This document shows positions 36,714 through 45,756 of a stretch of 64,000 nucleotides of DNA, piece after piece. This DNA comes from Pseudomonas mendocina (GTDB taxonomy: Bacteria; Pseudomonadota; Gammaproteobacteria; Pseudomonadales; Pseudomonadaceae). Below the pieces are notes generated by a model. The model was not told the DNA's origin and searched no databases. It saw only the letters and a program-made list of their open reading frames with translations. The first letter of the stretch is position 1; the number at the start of each line of letters is the position of its first letter. The position numbers and the translations under genes are program-made. The stretch spans positions 3,162,001-3,226,000 of the forward strand of contig CP148074.1 of the NCBI GenBank assembly GCA_037482215.1, read 5' to 3'.

Positions 36714-38594
36714 TTACTTACCTTCCACTTTGACCAAAATCTGCGCAAGCATTTCTGGCACCTCGCCTCCTGATCGGAGTGTCGCAGTCCGGTATGCGAG
36801 CTGGTTCTTCGCAAGATTTATTCCGGCATCAGTCTCAATAATATTGCAGGCAGATATCCACTCATCCCAGTTCGCGGACAGAAACGCCTCAAGGTGATCA
36901 TCAAATATCGCGGCGACTTCGGAAATGGTGGCAGGTGGAAAATCTTCTTCAGGCAAGCCGAAGTACCGCATTAACCTGCGGTTCTCTACCGCATGATTTT
37001 TGCGCTCCCGATCTATGTCATCTTGCTTTTTGTTTTTAGCTTTGGCGCGCACTTCAAATCCACCGTCAGCATCAAAAAGCGCATAGACTGGAACACCAAT
37101 AGATTTCAGAATCGCATGCGCGAGAGGTATTGATGTCTTGCTGCCGACTGGAACAATCGAGATACCTGCTGCCTCAAGAGCCCCCGGAGAAGTTCTATCG
37201 CCAATACCGTAGAACACAGCCGATTCGGTTGTCCCCTCCACAAGAAATGCGCGATTCGCGAAGAGTGCTATGGCAAGCTGGTCAGCCACGTTATGGTCGA
37301 GCCTGCGATCAATCACATCGCCATCCACTGTTCCATGTAGCCTGCCCTTCACATCCTCAACCGTTGCAAAGTGAACCGTCACCACCGGGACTTCGTCAGT
37401 TGATCTCGTCAGCCGTCTGACTTGGTGGAATTGCCGTGCCTCCAAGAAGTAGGGGCTATGCGTGGCATAGGTTACCTGGATGCGCTTGCCAGTATCTTCG
37501 GCGAGCGACCTAAGCACCTTCGCAAAGGTCTGCGCTTGGATCGGATGCTGGAAAAGCTCCGGTTCCTCGATGGCCAAACAGATGACACCCTCAGCGGAGG
37601 CCGCGCCCGATTGCGCCAAGAGCTGCAGAGCCGAGATCAGGAGCGTGCGCTGAAAACCGTGCCCTTGCCGCTCTACAGCTGTTTCAGTGGTGCCATCGAG
37701 CACGGCTACATCAAAGGTTGTGCGGGGAGCCTTGAGCTCCACTTCTGCCGGAGAAACCGTGATTGCCCGGCCTGGCGCATAGGTTGTGACGACCTCATTG
37801 AGCTGCGTTGTGATGGTCCCGAGTTGCTCCTTGAACTTCTCTTCATAAACCTGTTGCTGCTTTGCCCGTGACTCGGCAACGATTTCCGCGATCGCCTCAT
37901 CAGCAGCAGTTCGATCAATCGAGCGCTCAAGGATTCGCCCAATGATGCTTGCCTTGCCATCGATCGACTCCTCACTTGCCCGAAGGTCGGCCGTCACCAA
38001 AACGAAGTCGAAGAGCCCACTCATCTTGCCGCCGCTGTTGAACCCAAAGAAATTGGTTTGCAAAGCTTCGGGGGCATCGAGAAGTTGATCCGTATGAGCC
38101 GCCTCCCAAGTTGTCATCGCCTGCTCCACGGCCGGGCCGGTATTCGCAGCAGGAAGATCAAGCTCCGGGCGCTCGCGCCGGAGAGTGGCGTACAGATCTT
38201 TCTTCGCAGTCACACCGCCTGCCGCCTTGATAGCATTGAAAGCTGGGAATCCCTTTGCATTGGCGGAGAGCACATCGGCGCCGTCAGGGGATCGGCGCTT
38301 CCATGCAGTGAACGTGACTACTCCTTCAGGTGCGTACTTGCCGAGTGCCTCGCGATCCTTTTCGGTGAGGTCTGCGAAGGTGACCTGAACCTCGATGTCT
38401 TCGTCCGTCGCCCCAAAAGAGCAATCCTTTTCTGTCAGCGAGCCGGGCTTGCCATTGAAGAACCAGTCAAGCGCACGAAGCACCGTTGATTTGCCGGCAC
38501 CGTTCGGCCCGATGAAAGTCGTGACGGAATCGAACGGAATCGTTACGTCTTTCAACGTGCGAAAGTTTCGGATGCGAACGGATTGGATCTTCAT
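36714..38594 (-). CDS. OLD-family ATP-dependent endonuclease
   Basis: A 626-residue protein with an N-terminal ABC-type ATPase and a C-terminal Toprim nuclease. Walker A is GPNGAGKST (residues 29-37), Walker B is [10 protein letters not shown] (about 340), and the Toprim metal sites are FLVEGTTES (about 451) and ALFDADGG (about 509). This is the OLD architecture, as in P2 Old, GajA and class 2 OLD nucleases, several of which are anti-phage effectors. It has no separate UvrD-like GajB partner beside it, so it is not a Gabija pair. It lies 54 bases downstream of res on the same strand. Confidence 0.83.
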   Translation of the reverse strand: MKIQSVRIRNFRTLKDVTIPFDSVTTFIGPNGAGKSTVLRALDWFFNGKPGSLTEKDCSFGATDEDIEVQVTFADLTEKDREALGKYAPEGVVTFTAWKRRSPDGADVLSANAKGFPAFNAIKAAGGVTAKKDLYATLRRERPELDLPAANTGPAVEQAMTTWEAAHTDQLLDAPEALQTNFFGFNSGGKMSGLFDFVLVTADLRASEESIDGKASIIGRILERSIDRTAADEAIAEIVAESRAKQQQVYEEKFKEQLGTITTQLNEVVTTYAPGRAITVSPAEVELKAPRTTFDVAVLDGTTETAVERQGHGFQRTLLISALQLLAQSGAASAEGVICLAIEEPELFQHPIQAQTFAKVLRSLAEDTGKRIQVTYATHSPYFLEARQFHQVRRLTRSTDEVPVVTVHFATVEDVKGRLHGTVDGDVIDRRLDHNVADQLAIALFANRAFLVEGTTESAVFYGIGDRTSPGALEAAGISIVPVGSKTSIPLAHAILKSIGVPVYALFDADGGFEVRAKAKNKKQDDIDRERKNHAVENRRLMRYFGLPEEDFPPATISEVAAIFDDHLEAFLSANWDEWISACNIIETDAGINLAKNQLAYRTATLRSGGEVPEMLAQILVKVEGK

Positions 38595-38648
38595 TTCGGG
38601 CCTCTGCTCCTTGTGGTTTATGTATCTCGCTGTGAACGACGGCAGAAC

Positions 38649-41600
38649 CTACCCCTTTGCCGCCTCGGTCAAAAGATCGTCAACCGAGCGCGCAACCACA
38701 TACCGGGCGGGGTTCTCACCAACCCCCAGCGCAGTGAAATGTGCCTTGCCGCATTCGATCTTGGCGCTTTCCTTGTCGCGCAGGTCGTCGGTGAACAGGC
38801 TGCTCTTGGTTTCCACCACAAAGTACAGGCGCTGGCTACCATCCTCTTCCACCAGCACGGCCCAGTCGGGGTTGTAGGTGCCCAGTGGCGTGGGCACCTT
38901 GAACCAGCCTGGCAGCTTGGCGTAGAGCTTGATGGCTTCGTTTTTCTCCAGCCCATCGGCGAAGTCCCGCTCGGTGGTCGAGTCGTACACCACGTGCTCG
39001 TAGATCGACTTCTGGGTATCCAGCAGCATGTTCTTGAGATAGCCGGTGAGCTCTTCCTTCTCGAACAGCTCCTGCGCATAGACATGCTGGTCGCCGAGCT
39101 TCTGGTACTTGATGCCATCGACCAGGGCCAAGCGCTTGCAACGGTTGATGGTTTCGGCGGTCAATTCGATGAACTGCTGCGGATTGCGCTTGAAGTCGTC
39201 CAGGCGGCCGCTTCCCGTCAGGATGCTGACGATGGTGCGTCGGGTGAGCTGGGTGCGGTCCTGCAGGTCGGTCAGCAAATCCGGCAGCTCGATATCCGCC
39301 TCGTCCAGCACCACGGTCGCCGCGCCCGCTTTTTCCGTCGCGGCGACACCCGCCTTGCCGATAGAAATGTCGGCCTTGCGCCATTGCAGCCGTGCCTTGG
39401 CAATCACCGGAGCCTTCTGCAACGCTGCAATGCAATCCGTCACCAGCTTGGCGTTATCGAATTGCACGCGGTACGTTGTCTGGTGCTTGATGCGGTCCCA
39501 CAGTGCCTTGAACTCGTCGCTCAGATAAACGGCCTTGCCATCTTTGCCCTTTCGCAGCGGCACTTGCCTGCGCTCATCGGCATTCTTGATGTCGAGCCGG
39601 CCCGACACCTTGCGCAGCACTTCGGCAATCTGAGCCTTCTGCGCATCAAACTCAGGCGGCAGTTCCAAGGTGCCGTTCTTCAGCGCCGTTTTCAGCGAAT
39701 CCTGCACCTTGCCCGTGGCATCAATATGGCCGGTGGCTTTCAAGTGCTCCCACAGCGCCTTCGATTGCTCGATACCCAGCGGCGTGGCATGCCCGTCAGC
39801 ACCGGTCACGGCAATGGCGGCAAACTGGTGTTGCTCCACGATGCCAAAACGGATGCCGGTGTCCTTCTCGATTTCCTTTTGCAGGTTCTCGGCAAACTGT
39901 TCGTAGTTTTCCGTGGCCACCACAGTCAAGGTGTTGACCTCGAAGCCGCGCACCCGCTCGCCGTCCTGATTGACACACAGGCGCAGCCCACGGCCAATGG
40001 TCTGGCGGCGCTCGCGTTCGGTCTGAATGTCACGCAAGGTGCAAATCTGGAACACGTTGGGGTTGTCCCAGCCTTCCTTGAGCGCGGAGTGAGAGAAGAT
40101 GAACTTCAGCGGCGTGCCGAAGGACAGCAGCTTTTCCTTCTCCTTCATGATCAGGTTGTAGGCGCGCTCGGCATTCTCCCGGTTGCCCGCATTGTTCTCG
40201 GCGGTGTCAGTCCAACCGCCTTTCTTGTCGATGGAGAAATAGCCGTTGTGCACCTCTTCGGCGGCGGACGCCAGGTCGATCTCGGCAAACAAGCTCTGGT
40301 AGGCCGGCAACTTGGCGGCACGGCGATATTCCTCTTCGAACATCTGCGCATACACGCCCTTGACCGGCTGGCCGTCCGCATCGTACTGACGGTACTTGTC
40401 CACCGCGTCGATGAAGAACAGGCTCAACACCTTGATCCCCAATGGGCGCAGGTGCTTTTCCTTGTCCAGGTGTTCCTTGATCGTGCGACGGATCATCTCG
40501 CGTTGCACGGCCAGCGCATCCACATCACCGTGAGCTTGGCCAGGCTGCAAGAACACTTCGCCGCCGGGGTAGCGCAGTTCCATGAACTCTTCGCCCTTGG
40601 CCGTATTGATCTCGCCCACCCGAAAATCGGCGTAGATCGCGCGGCCATCGGCGCTCTGCTGAAGGTCGTCGCCATCGCTGACCGTCACCTCCACCCGCTG
40701 CACGCCAGTGGCGGCCTGTTTATCCAGCTCGATCTTGGCGCTGATGCGGCCGCGCTTGTTTTCCACCTTCACCAGGCGCACGAAAGGCTTGTTGTGCGCA
40801 TCCTCGACCGTGGCCGAGGCCACCTCGATTTGCTTGACCAGCTTGCGTTCATACGCATCCACGGCATCCAGGCGGAACACCATATGGTGCTTGTCCACAT
40901 GGGTGGCGGAATAGCGCAGTGTGCAGAGCGGGTTCATGGCGTCCAGTGCTTCCTTGCCACGGCCTTCCAGGCCGCCGTCCACGCTTTGCGGCTCATCCAC
41001 GATGATGATCGGCCGGGTTGCCTTGATCAGGTCGATGGGCTTCTCGCCGCCGGTCTTCTCGCTCTCCTTGTAGAGGTTGTTCACATCCTTCTTGTTGATG
41101 GCGCCCACCGTCACCACCATGATCTGGATGTTGGAACTGGTGGCAAAGTTGCGCACCGGCCCGGGCTTGCCCGAGTCGTACAGGAAGTAATCGAAGGGCA
41201 CGCCCGCGTAGAGCCCCTTGAAGTGCTCCTCGGTGATTTGCAGGGTTTTGTAGACGCCTTCCTTGATCGCCACTGACGGCACCACGATCACGAACTTGCT
41301 GAAGCCGTAGCGCTTGTTCAGCTCGAAAATCGTGCGCAGGTACACATAGGTCTTGCCGGTGCCGGTTTCCATCTCCACCGTGAAATCGCCCGAGGTCAGC
41401 GCGCCGGAGGGCGGCAGGCCACCGCGCAACTGGATGTCTGACAGGTTCTTGAGCAGTTCATCATCCAGCAGGGTCAAGCGGTTGCCCATGCCAAGGTCAG
41501 ACTGCGCCACATCCAGCGACATCTGCGCCTCGTCGGGCAGCCTCATGGTCACCGTGAATTCGGTGCGGCACTGCTCCTGGCCGCGGAACAGGTCGCAGAC

Positions 41601-41654
41601 CGCCTCGATGGCCTGAAGCTGGTAGTCGAGATCGGGTTCAAAATGCAGCTTCAT
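38649..41654 (-). CDS. res: Type III restriction endonuclease subunit Res
   Basis: A 1001-residue superfamily 2 helicase-nuclease. Walker A is METGTGKT (about residues 96-103), motif II is IVDEPQ (about 218), and the C-terminal nuclease site is PDWAVLV followed by VVETK (about 924 and 946), an intact PD...ExK. With Mod it should translocate on or scan DNA and cut unmodified sites. The start at 41654 (MKLHFEPDLDYQ) is the family's usual one; the frame is open further upstream. Here res is separated from mod by fic and by a pair of inverted repeats, which is unusual for type III systems. Confidence 0.88.
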   Translation of the reverse strand: MKLHFEPDLDYQLQAIEAVCDLFRGQEQCRTEFTVTMRLPDEAQMSLDVAQSDLGMGNRLTLLDDELLKNLSDIQLRGGLPPSGALTSGDFTVEMETGTGKTYVYLRTIFELNKRYGFSKFVIVVPSVAIKEGVYKTLQITEEHFKGLYAGVPFDYFLYDSGKPGPVRNFATSSNIQIMVVTVGAINKKDVNNLYKESEKTGGEKPIDLIKATRPIIIVDEPQSVDGGLEGRGKEALDAMNPLCTLRYSATHVDKHHMVFRLDAVDAYERKLVKQIEVASATVEDAHNKPFVRLVKVENKRGRISAKIELDKQAATGVQRVEVTVSDGDDLQQSADGRAIYADFRVGEINTAKGEEFMELRYPGGEVFLQPGQAHGDVDALAVQREMIRRTIKEHLDKEKHLRPLGIKVLSLFFIDAVDKYRQYDADGQPVKGVYAQMFEEEYRRAAKLPAYQSLFAEIDLASAAEEVHNGYFSIDKKGGWTDTAENNAGNRENAERAYNLIMKEKEKLLSFGTPLKFIFSHSALKEGWDNPNVFQICTLRDIQTERERRQTIGRGLRLCVNQDGERVRGFEVNTLTVVATENYEQFAENLQKEIEKDTGIRFGIVEQHQFAAIAVTGADGHATPLGIEQSKALWEHLKATGHIDATGKVQDSLKTALKNGTLELPPEFDAQKAQIAEVLRKVSGRLDIKNADERRQVPLRKGKDGKAVYLSDEFKALWDRIKHQTTYRVQFDNAKLVTDCIAALQKAPVIAKARLQWRKADISIGKAGVAATEKAGAATVVLDEADIELPDLLTDLQDRTQLTRRTIVSILTGSGRLDDFKRNPQQFIELTAETINRCKRLALVDGIKYQKLGDQHVYAQELFEKEELTGYLKNMLLDTQKSIYEHVVYDSTTERDFADGLEKNEAIKLYAKLPGWFKVPTPLGTYNPDWAVLVEEDGSQRLYFVVETKSSLFTDDLRDKESAKIECGKAHFTALGVGENPARYVVARSVDDLLTEAAKG

Positions 41655-41677
41655 GGGCCATCCTGGTCGTTGTGGAG

Positions 41678-41749
41678 TCCGCAAACGACACAAACACGTT
41701 TGCGGAGCGCAAAAATACAATCAGACTCCACAAACATCTTTGTGGAGTC
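41678..41749. repeat. Two adjacent inverted repeats between fic and res
   Basis: The 115-base gap between fic and res carries two strong palindromes. At 41678-41706, TCCGCAAACG and CGTTTGCGGA flank nine bases. At 41724-41749, GACTCCACAAA and TTTGTGGAGTC flank four bases. The outer arm TGTGGAGTCC also recurs just left of the first palindrome (41671-41680). They could be operators for an internal promoter of res, or an RNA structure that limits res expression; neither is followed by a T-run on the minus strand. Confidence 0.7.
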
Positions 41750-41768
41750 CAGCCGCTACACAAGCCCG

Positions 41769-42884
41769 TCATAGAACCTCCCGGCCTTCGGCAAGGTTGA
41801 TCAGGCGGGGAAAGCACAGGGTGGCGGCACGGCGGCCGCTGCCGGGCTGCAGCTCGCGCAAAATGCCGGCATCGCGCAACTGCCGCAGCAACGCGGGGGC
41901 GGTCTTGTCGTGAATGCCATAGTCCGCCGCCAGCTGCTGCGCCAGATCCGAGGTGCGGAAAATGGGCTTGCTGAAAATGGCGTCCAGCAAGTGCACCGAA
42001 TATTGGGAGTGGGTGGTTTCCTGAATGGCCACCTTCATCTCGTCGTAGAGCGTCTTGATGGCTTCCACCCGGCGAATGTTCTGCCCCGCCTGCTCAATGA
42101 TGGCGCGCAGGAAGAAGGCAATCCAGCCATCCCAATCGCGCTCGGTGGAGATCGCCTTGAGCCGTTGGTAATACTCATCCCGGTGATTTTCCAGGTACTC
42201 GGACAGGTAGAACATCGGCTGCGACAGCGCGCGCTTCTGGTAGAGAAACAGGGGGATCAGAATGCGGCCAATACGGCCATTACCGTCCTTGAACGGGTGC
42301 AGCAACTCGAACTGCGCATGAACCACCGCCACCTGCAGCAAAAAGTCCACGTCATCGCTATCCAGGTACAGCTCCCATGCCTGCAGATAGTCAGGCAGCT
42401 GTAACGGGTTGGGCGGCACGAATGTTGCCTGCTCCATGCTGCAGCCCTGGCGACCGATCCAGTTCTGATCGAGGCGAAATTCGCCGGGCGTCTTGTCCTG
42501 GCCGCGCACGCTGTTCATCAGAATGCGATGCAACTCGCGCACAAAACCAAGGCGGATCGGGTACACCTCCAGATACTCCCGCGCCTTGAACAAGGCGTGG
42601 CGGTAATTGGAAATTTCCTGGATGTCCTTGTATTTCTCGCCCTCCTTGAGCAAGCCCGCCTCCTGCTCCAGCACCTCGTCCACCGTCGCCTGTGTGCCTT
42701 CGATTTTGGACGACAGCACTGCTTCCTGCGTGGTCAGCGGCGAGAGCATCACCGCCGGATTGGGGATGCCCGCCAGCAAGCCGTCATAACGGGCCAGTGC
42801 GGCATTGGCCTGGCCGACCAAGGGCAGCAACAGGCGGTAATCCAGTTCGCTCAGGGGTAGTGCATCGGGCACATAGGGCTGCAT
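41769..42884 (-). CDS. Fic-domain protein (class II, with winged helix)
   Basis: A 371-residue Fic protein, predicted AMP-transferase. The catalytic motif HPFKDGNGRIGR is complete (about residues 195-206), and the inhibitory helix motif SSKIEGT is at residues 58-64, which marks a class II (self-inhibited) Fic. The C-terminal 80 residues look like a winged helix (SDLAQQLAADYGIHDKTAPALLRQLRDAGIL). It lies directly between mod and res in one operon; the ATG at 42884 with GAGG upstream is preferred, and a GTG at 42896 would overlap mod. The role may be regulation of the operon or a toxin released on infection; both are inference. Confidence 0.85.
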   Translation of the reverse strand: MQPYVPDALPLSELDYRLLLPLVGQANAALARYDGLLAGIPNPAVMLSPLTTQEAVLSSKIEGTQATVDEVLEQEAGLLKEGEKYKDIQEISNYRHALFKAREYLEVYPIRLGFVRELHRILMNSVRGQDKTPGEFRLDQNWIGRQGCSMEQATFVPPNPLQLPDYLQAWELYLDSDDVDFLLQVAVVHAQFELLHPFKDGNGRIGRILIPLFLYQKRALSQPMFYLSEYLENHRDEYYQRLKAISTERDWDGWIAFFLRAIIEQAGQNIRRVEAIKTLYDEMKVAIQETTHSQYSVHLLDAIFSKPIFRTSDLAQQLAADYGIHDKTAPALLRQLRDAGILRELQPGSGRRAATLCFPRLINLAEGREVL

Positions 42885-42892
42885 GGCGGGCC

Positions 42893-44920
42893 TCACAGAC
42901 TGCGCACGGTGGCGATGCCGTGCTGTTGCAGGATCGCCGCCATATTGGTCTTGGCCACGTCATCGGCAAAGGCGCTGTCGCGGAATACGCAGGTAGTGTC
43001 ACCGGCGGGGGCCAGTTCCTTATGCCAGGCAGCAATGCCATCGGCCAGGGCTTCGACCTCGGCGGCGTTGATGTTTTCGCTTAGGCAGGCCAGCAACACA
43101 CCACCGCCGACGGCGTGCACCGCCTTGCCCGCGATGCTGCGCTGCTCTATGGGCACGCACAGGTCCAGGCCGAGCTTGAGCAGCAGCTCGTACAGCACAT
43201 CGGCCTCGGAGCGGCCTTCGAGCAGGTGATCTTGATGGTCGAACAGCGAGGCTTCCAGATTATCCGGTTTTGGATTCCAGGCGCGGATGTTGGAGGTGTC
43301 GAGTTTGAAGACGCGGAAGCCGGTGTCGCCAACGAACAGTGGGTTGTCCGCTTTAACCTTGTCTCCAGCGCGACGTAGACGTTCTTTCGTCAACTCAGCG
43401 ATGTTTCGCTTAAGTCCAAGCTTGTCGCATATCGTGGCGGCTGCCTTCTGGTTTTTTTCAGTTGGATTCAACGGCTCAGGAAGTTGAATTGTCAGGATGC
43501 GTCGCGCAGAACCGTCGATTGCGTTCTGCTGCATCACGGCTTGTCCTGCTGCTGCTGAACCCGCAAACAGGTCGGCAACAATGTCATTCCCACTCGAACC
43601 GAGCAGCACACACGTACGAAGAAAATCGATTGATTTCGGAAAGTCGAACGACTCGCCCGGAATCAACTCCTTCAATGCTCGCTTGGCGCTATCGGTCGAA
43701 AACTCGCCGCCAAACCACACCGACTTCGGCTTCGACGTGCGCTCGATGGCTTCATCTTCGTCATCATCAGCTTCATCATCGGCGTCATCCACCGCAATCG
43801 ACGGATCAAGATACACTCGATGATCAACATCCAGCCTGCCACTACGCCCAGATCGCTTTGCGTGCATCCAATCCAGATGCTGTTCCACTTTTTCATATCC
43901 CCAGCGCCAGCACCCTTCAGAACCGTCTCCACGCAGAGGGAAAATCTCGACATCGGTGTTGCTTTTTCGACTCAGTGAACATACGCCAGTCGTCTCATCC
44001 CAATAAATAGGGAAATACATCTTGGGGCGATCCTCGCGACGATCCGGGCCTCCACGTTTTCTCAAGTCTCGAAGCGCATATTTTTGGCCATTTGTATCCT
44101 CGTGCTTGAATGCAGCGCGCTGCGCCTCAGTCAGCGGTAGGCCGTTAGAAACAAAGCCAGGATTTGCGTAGACAACAACGTATTCGTGACAAGCGGCGAT
44201 GTGCTTTTTGTCGTTGCGCCCCTTCATATTGTTGACAACGGCAACGGTGGCAACGAAGTTTTCTTCGCCAAAAACTTCATCCGCGAGCATGCGGAAATTA
44301 TGAAGCTCATTGTCGTCAATCGAGATAAAAACGACTCCATCCTTCTTGAGCAAACCCTTTGCCAGCTTCAACCGTGGATACATCATATTCAGCCAGTCCG
44401 TATGAAACCTCCCGCTGGCTTCGGTATTGCTGCTAATCTTCTGCCCGCCCTCGATTTGGCCGGTCAATTCCAGATAGTTCTTGATGTTGTCCTGAAAGTT
44501 GTCCGGGTACACAAAATCCTTGCCGGTGTTGTACGGCGGGTCGATGTAGATCAGCTTGACCTTGCCGGCATAGCTTTTTTGCAGGAGCTTGAGCACCTCA
44601 AGGTTGTCGCCCTCGATCATCAGGTTCTGGGTGGTGTCCCAGTCCACGCTGTCTTCCGGGCAGGGGCGCAGCGTGCCGGTGCTGGGCGTGAGCGCCAGTT
44701 GGCGGGCGCGGCGCTTGCCATGCCAGTTGAGGCCGTACTTCTCATCAGCATCGGTGACGGTGGCATCGCCCACCAGCGCCTTGAGCACATCCACATTCAC
44801 GGCCACGCCGTCTTTGCCTTCCGTGAGCAGTTCCGGGAACAACGCCTTGAGCTGTTCGATATTGCCCGCCACCAGGTCGGCGGATTGGGCTTCGGGGCTG
44901 GCTGCCGTGAGTTTTTCCAT
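42893..44920 (-). CDS. mod: Type III modification methyltransferase subunit Mod
   Basis: A 675-residue beta-class N6-adenine methyltransferase. The catalytic motif DPPYNTG is at residues 127-133, and the AdoMet motif is DLFAGSAAAG (about 453), where the second conserved Gly of FxGxG is Ala. The region between them is the target-recognition domain; it contains an unusual acidic run around DDADDEADDDEDE. The C-terminal CVFRDSAFADDVAKTN block is typical of Mod. The ATG at 44920 has GGAGAAG just upstream; 44935 is an alternative. Mod gives site recognition for Res and protects host DNA. Confidence 0.88.
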   Translation of the reverse strand: MEKLTAASPEAQSADLVAGNIEQLKALFPELLTEGKDGVAVNVDVLKALVGDATVTDADEKYGLNWHGKRRARQLALTPSTGTLRPCPEDSVDWDTTQNLMIEGDNLEVLKLLQKSYAGKVKLIYIDPPYNTGKDFVYPDNFQDNIKNYLELTGQIEGGQKISSNTEASGRFHTDWLNMMYPRLKLAKGLLKKDGVVFISIDDNELHNFRMLADEVFGEENFVATVAVVNNMKGRNDKKHIAACHEYVVVYANPGFVSNGLPLTEAQRAAFKHEDTNGQKYALRDLRKRGGPDRREDRPKMYFPIYWDETTGVCSLSRKSNTDVEIFPLRGDGSEGCWRWGYEKVEQHLDWMHAKRSGRSGRLDVDHRVYLDPSIAVDDADDEADDDEDEAIERTSKPKSVWFGGEFSTDSAKRALKELIPGESFDFPKSIDFLRTCVLLGSSGNDIVADLFAGSAAAGQAVMQQNAIDGSARRILTIQLPEPLNPTEKNQKAAATICDKLGLKRNIAELTKERLRRAGDKVKADNPLFVGDTGFRVFKLDTSNIRAWNPKPDNLEASLFDHQDHLLEGRSEADVLYELLLKLGLDLCVPIEQRSIAGKAVHAVGGGVLLACLSENINAAEVEALADGIAAWHKELAPAGDTTCVFRDSAFADDVAKTNMAAILQQHGIATVRSL

Positions 44921-44946
44921 GGTCTTCTCCGTCATTCGTTCAATCT

Positions 44947-45756
44947 TCAAAGCTGTTGTTGTGCAGCGGCCAGTTCGGACTGGATGCGCTTGAGCGTCAG
45001 GTTCAGTTCCACCTGGCGCGCCAGTTGTTTTTCTTTGGCCGCCTCGGCCCGCAGGCGACTGATTTCGCCTTCCAGCCGCTGGCAATCGATCAATGCCTGT
45101 CGTCGCGCCGCGGTCTGTTCGGGTGTTGCAGCGGTTTGATAGCTTCCTGTGCGTCGCGCTGCGTGCAGGGACTGCACGCATTCGATCCAGCCTTGATAAA
45201 GGGCATGAAGCGAGGCCTGGGGCTGACGCGCAATTGCGAGGGATTGCACGAAGGCATGTTCGGCTTCGGGACGTGCCTTCGTATCAGCCTCGGTTGTGCC
45301 ACTGGCCGTGCGGGATAAAGAGGCCGACACCAGATCGCCGTCGAGCACGATTTTTTCTGCCTCGTTCTGCGCCCAGCGTTTATGCGCCAGCGAGAGGGTC
45401 AGCGTGGGCCCGTCAGCTCGTCTTTCATCCAGCAGTAACAGCACCGGGTAAGGCACGGCCCGATGCACCAATTCGACCAGGCGTGAAAGACTGGTGGGCT
45501 TGATGGCACCGCGCAAGGTGACCGCCAGCACCGCGATTTCCAGGTACTCGCGCTGCGTATCGCGGTACTCGGGCACGCCGATGGTGTTGGGCTTGAGGGC
45601 GGCCAGCCACTGGATGTCTTCAATGGCATCGGTGATCAAGCGCTTGTCGGACGCCGTGGCCGCACCGTTCTCCAGCAACAGCTTTTTGGGCACGCGCTGG
45701 CCCACCCGTGCGCTATCCGGGAGATTCAGGGCACTGACGACATCCGACCTGTTCAT
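44947..45756 (-). CDS. DUF4391 family protein
   Basis: A 269-residue protein matching DUF4391, of unknown function, which is regularly found between a SNF2-type helicase and a type III methyltransferase. The N-terminal half is a compact alpha/beta domain (VPEYRDTQREYLEIAVLAVTLR, then VPYPVLLLLDE); the last 60 residues form a coiled coil. It may join the helicase to Mod. Its start overlaps the DUF262 stop by four bases, and it ends 26 bases before mod. Confidence 0.78.
   Translation of the reverse strand: MNRSDVVSALNLPDSARVGQRVPKKLLLENGAATASDKRLITDAIEDIQWLAALKPNTIGVPEYRDTQREYLEIAVLAVTLRGAIKPTSLSRLVELVHRAVPYPVLLLLDERRADGPTLTLSLAHKRWAQNEAEKIVLDGDLVSASLSRTASGTTEADTKARPEAEHAFVQSLAIARQPQASLHALYQGWIECVQSLHAARRTGSYQTAATPEQTAARRQALIDCQRLEGEISRLRAEAAKEKQLARQVELNLTLKRIQSELAAAQQQL

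Noticed and set aside
36714..38594. Calling the OLD-like protein GajA of a Gabija pair
   Set aside because: No UvrD-like GajB gene lies next to it; the neighbour is a DUF2130 protein.
38583..41276. 897-residue open frame on the plus strand opposite res
   Set aside because: It is an antisense frame caused by high GC content; res has clear domain motifs and this frame has none.
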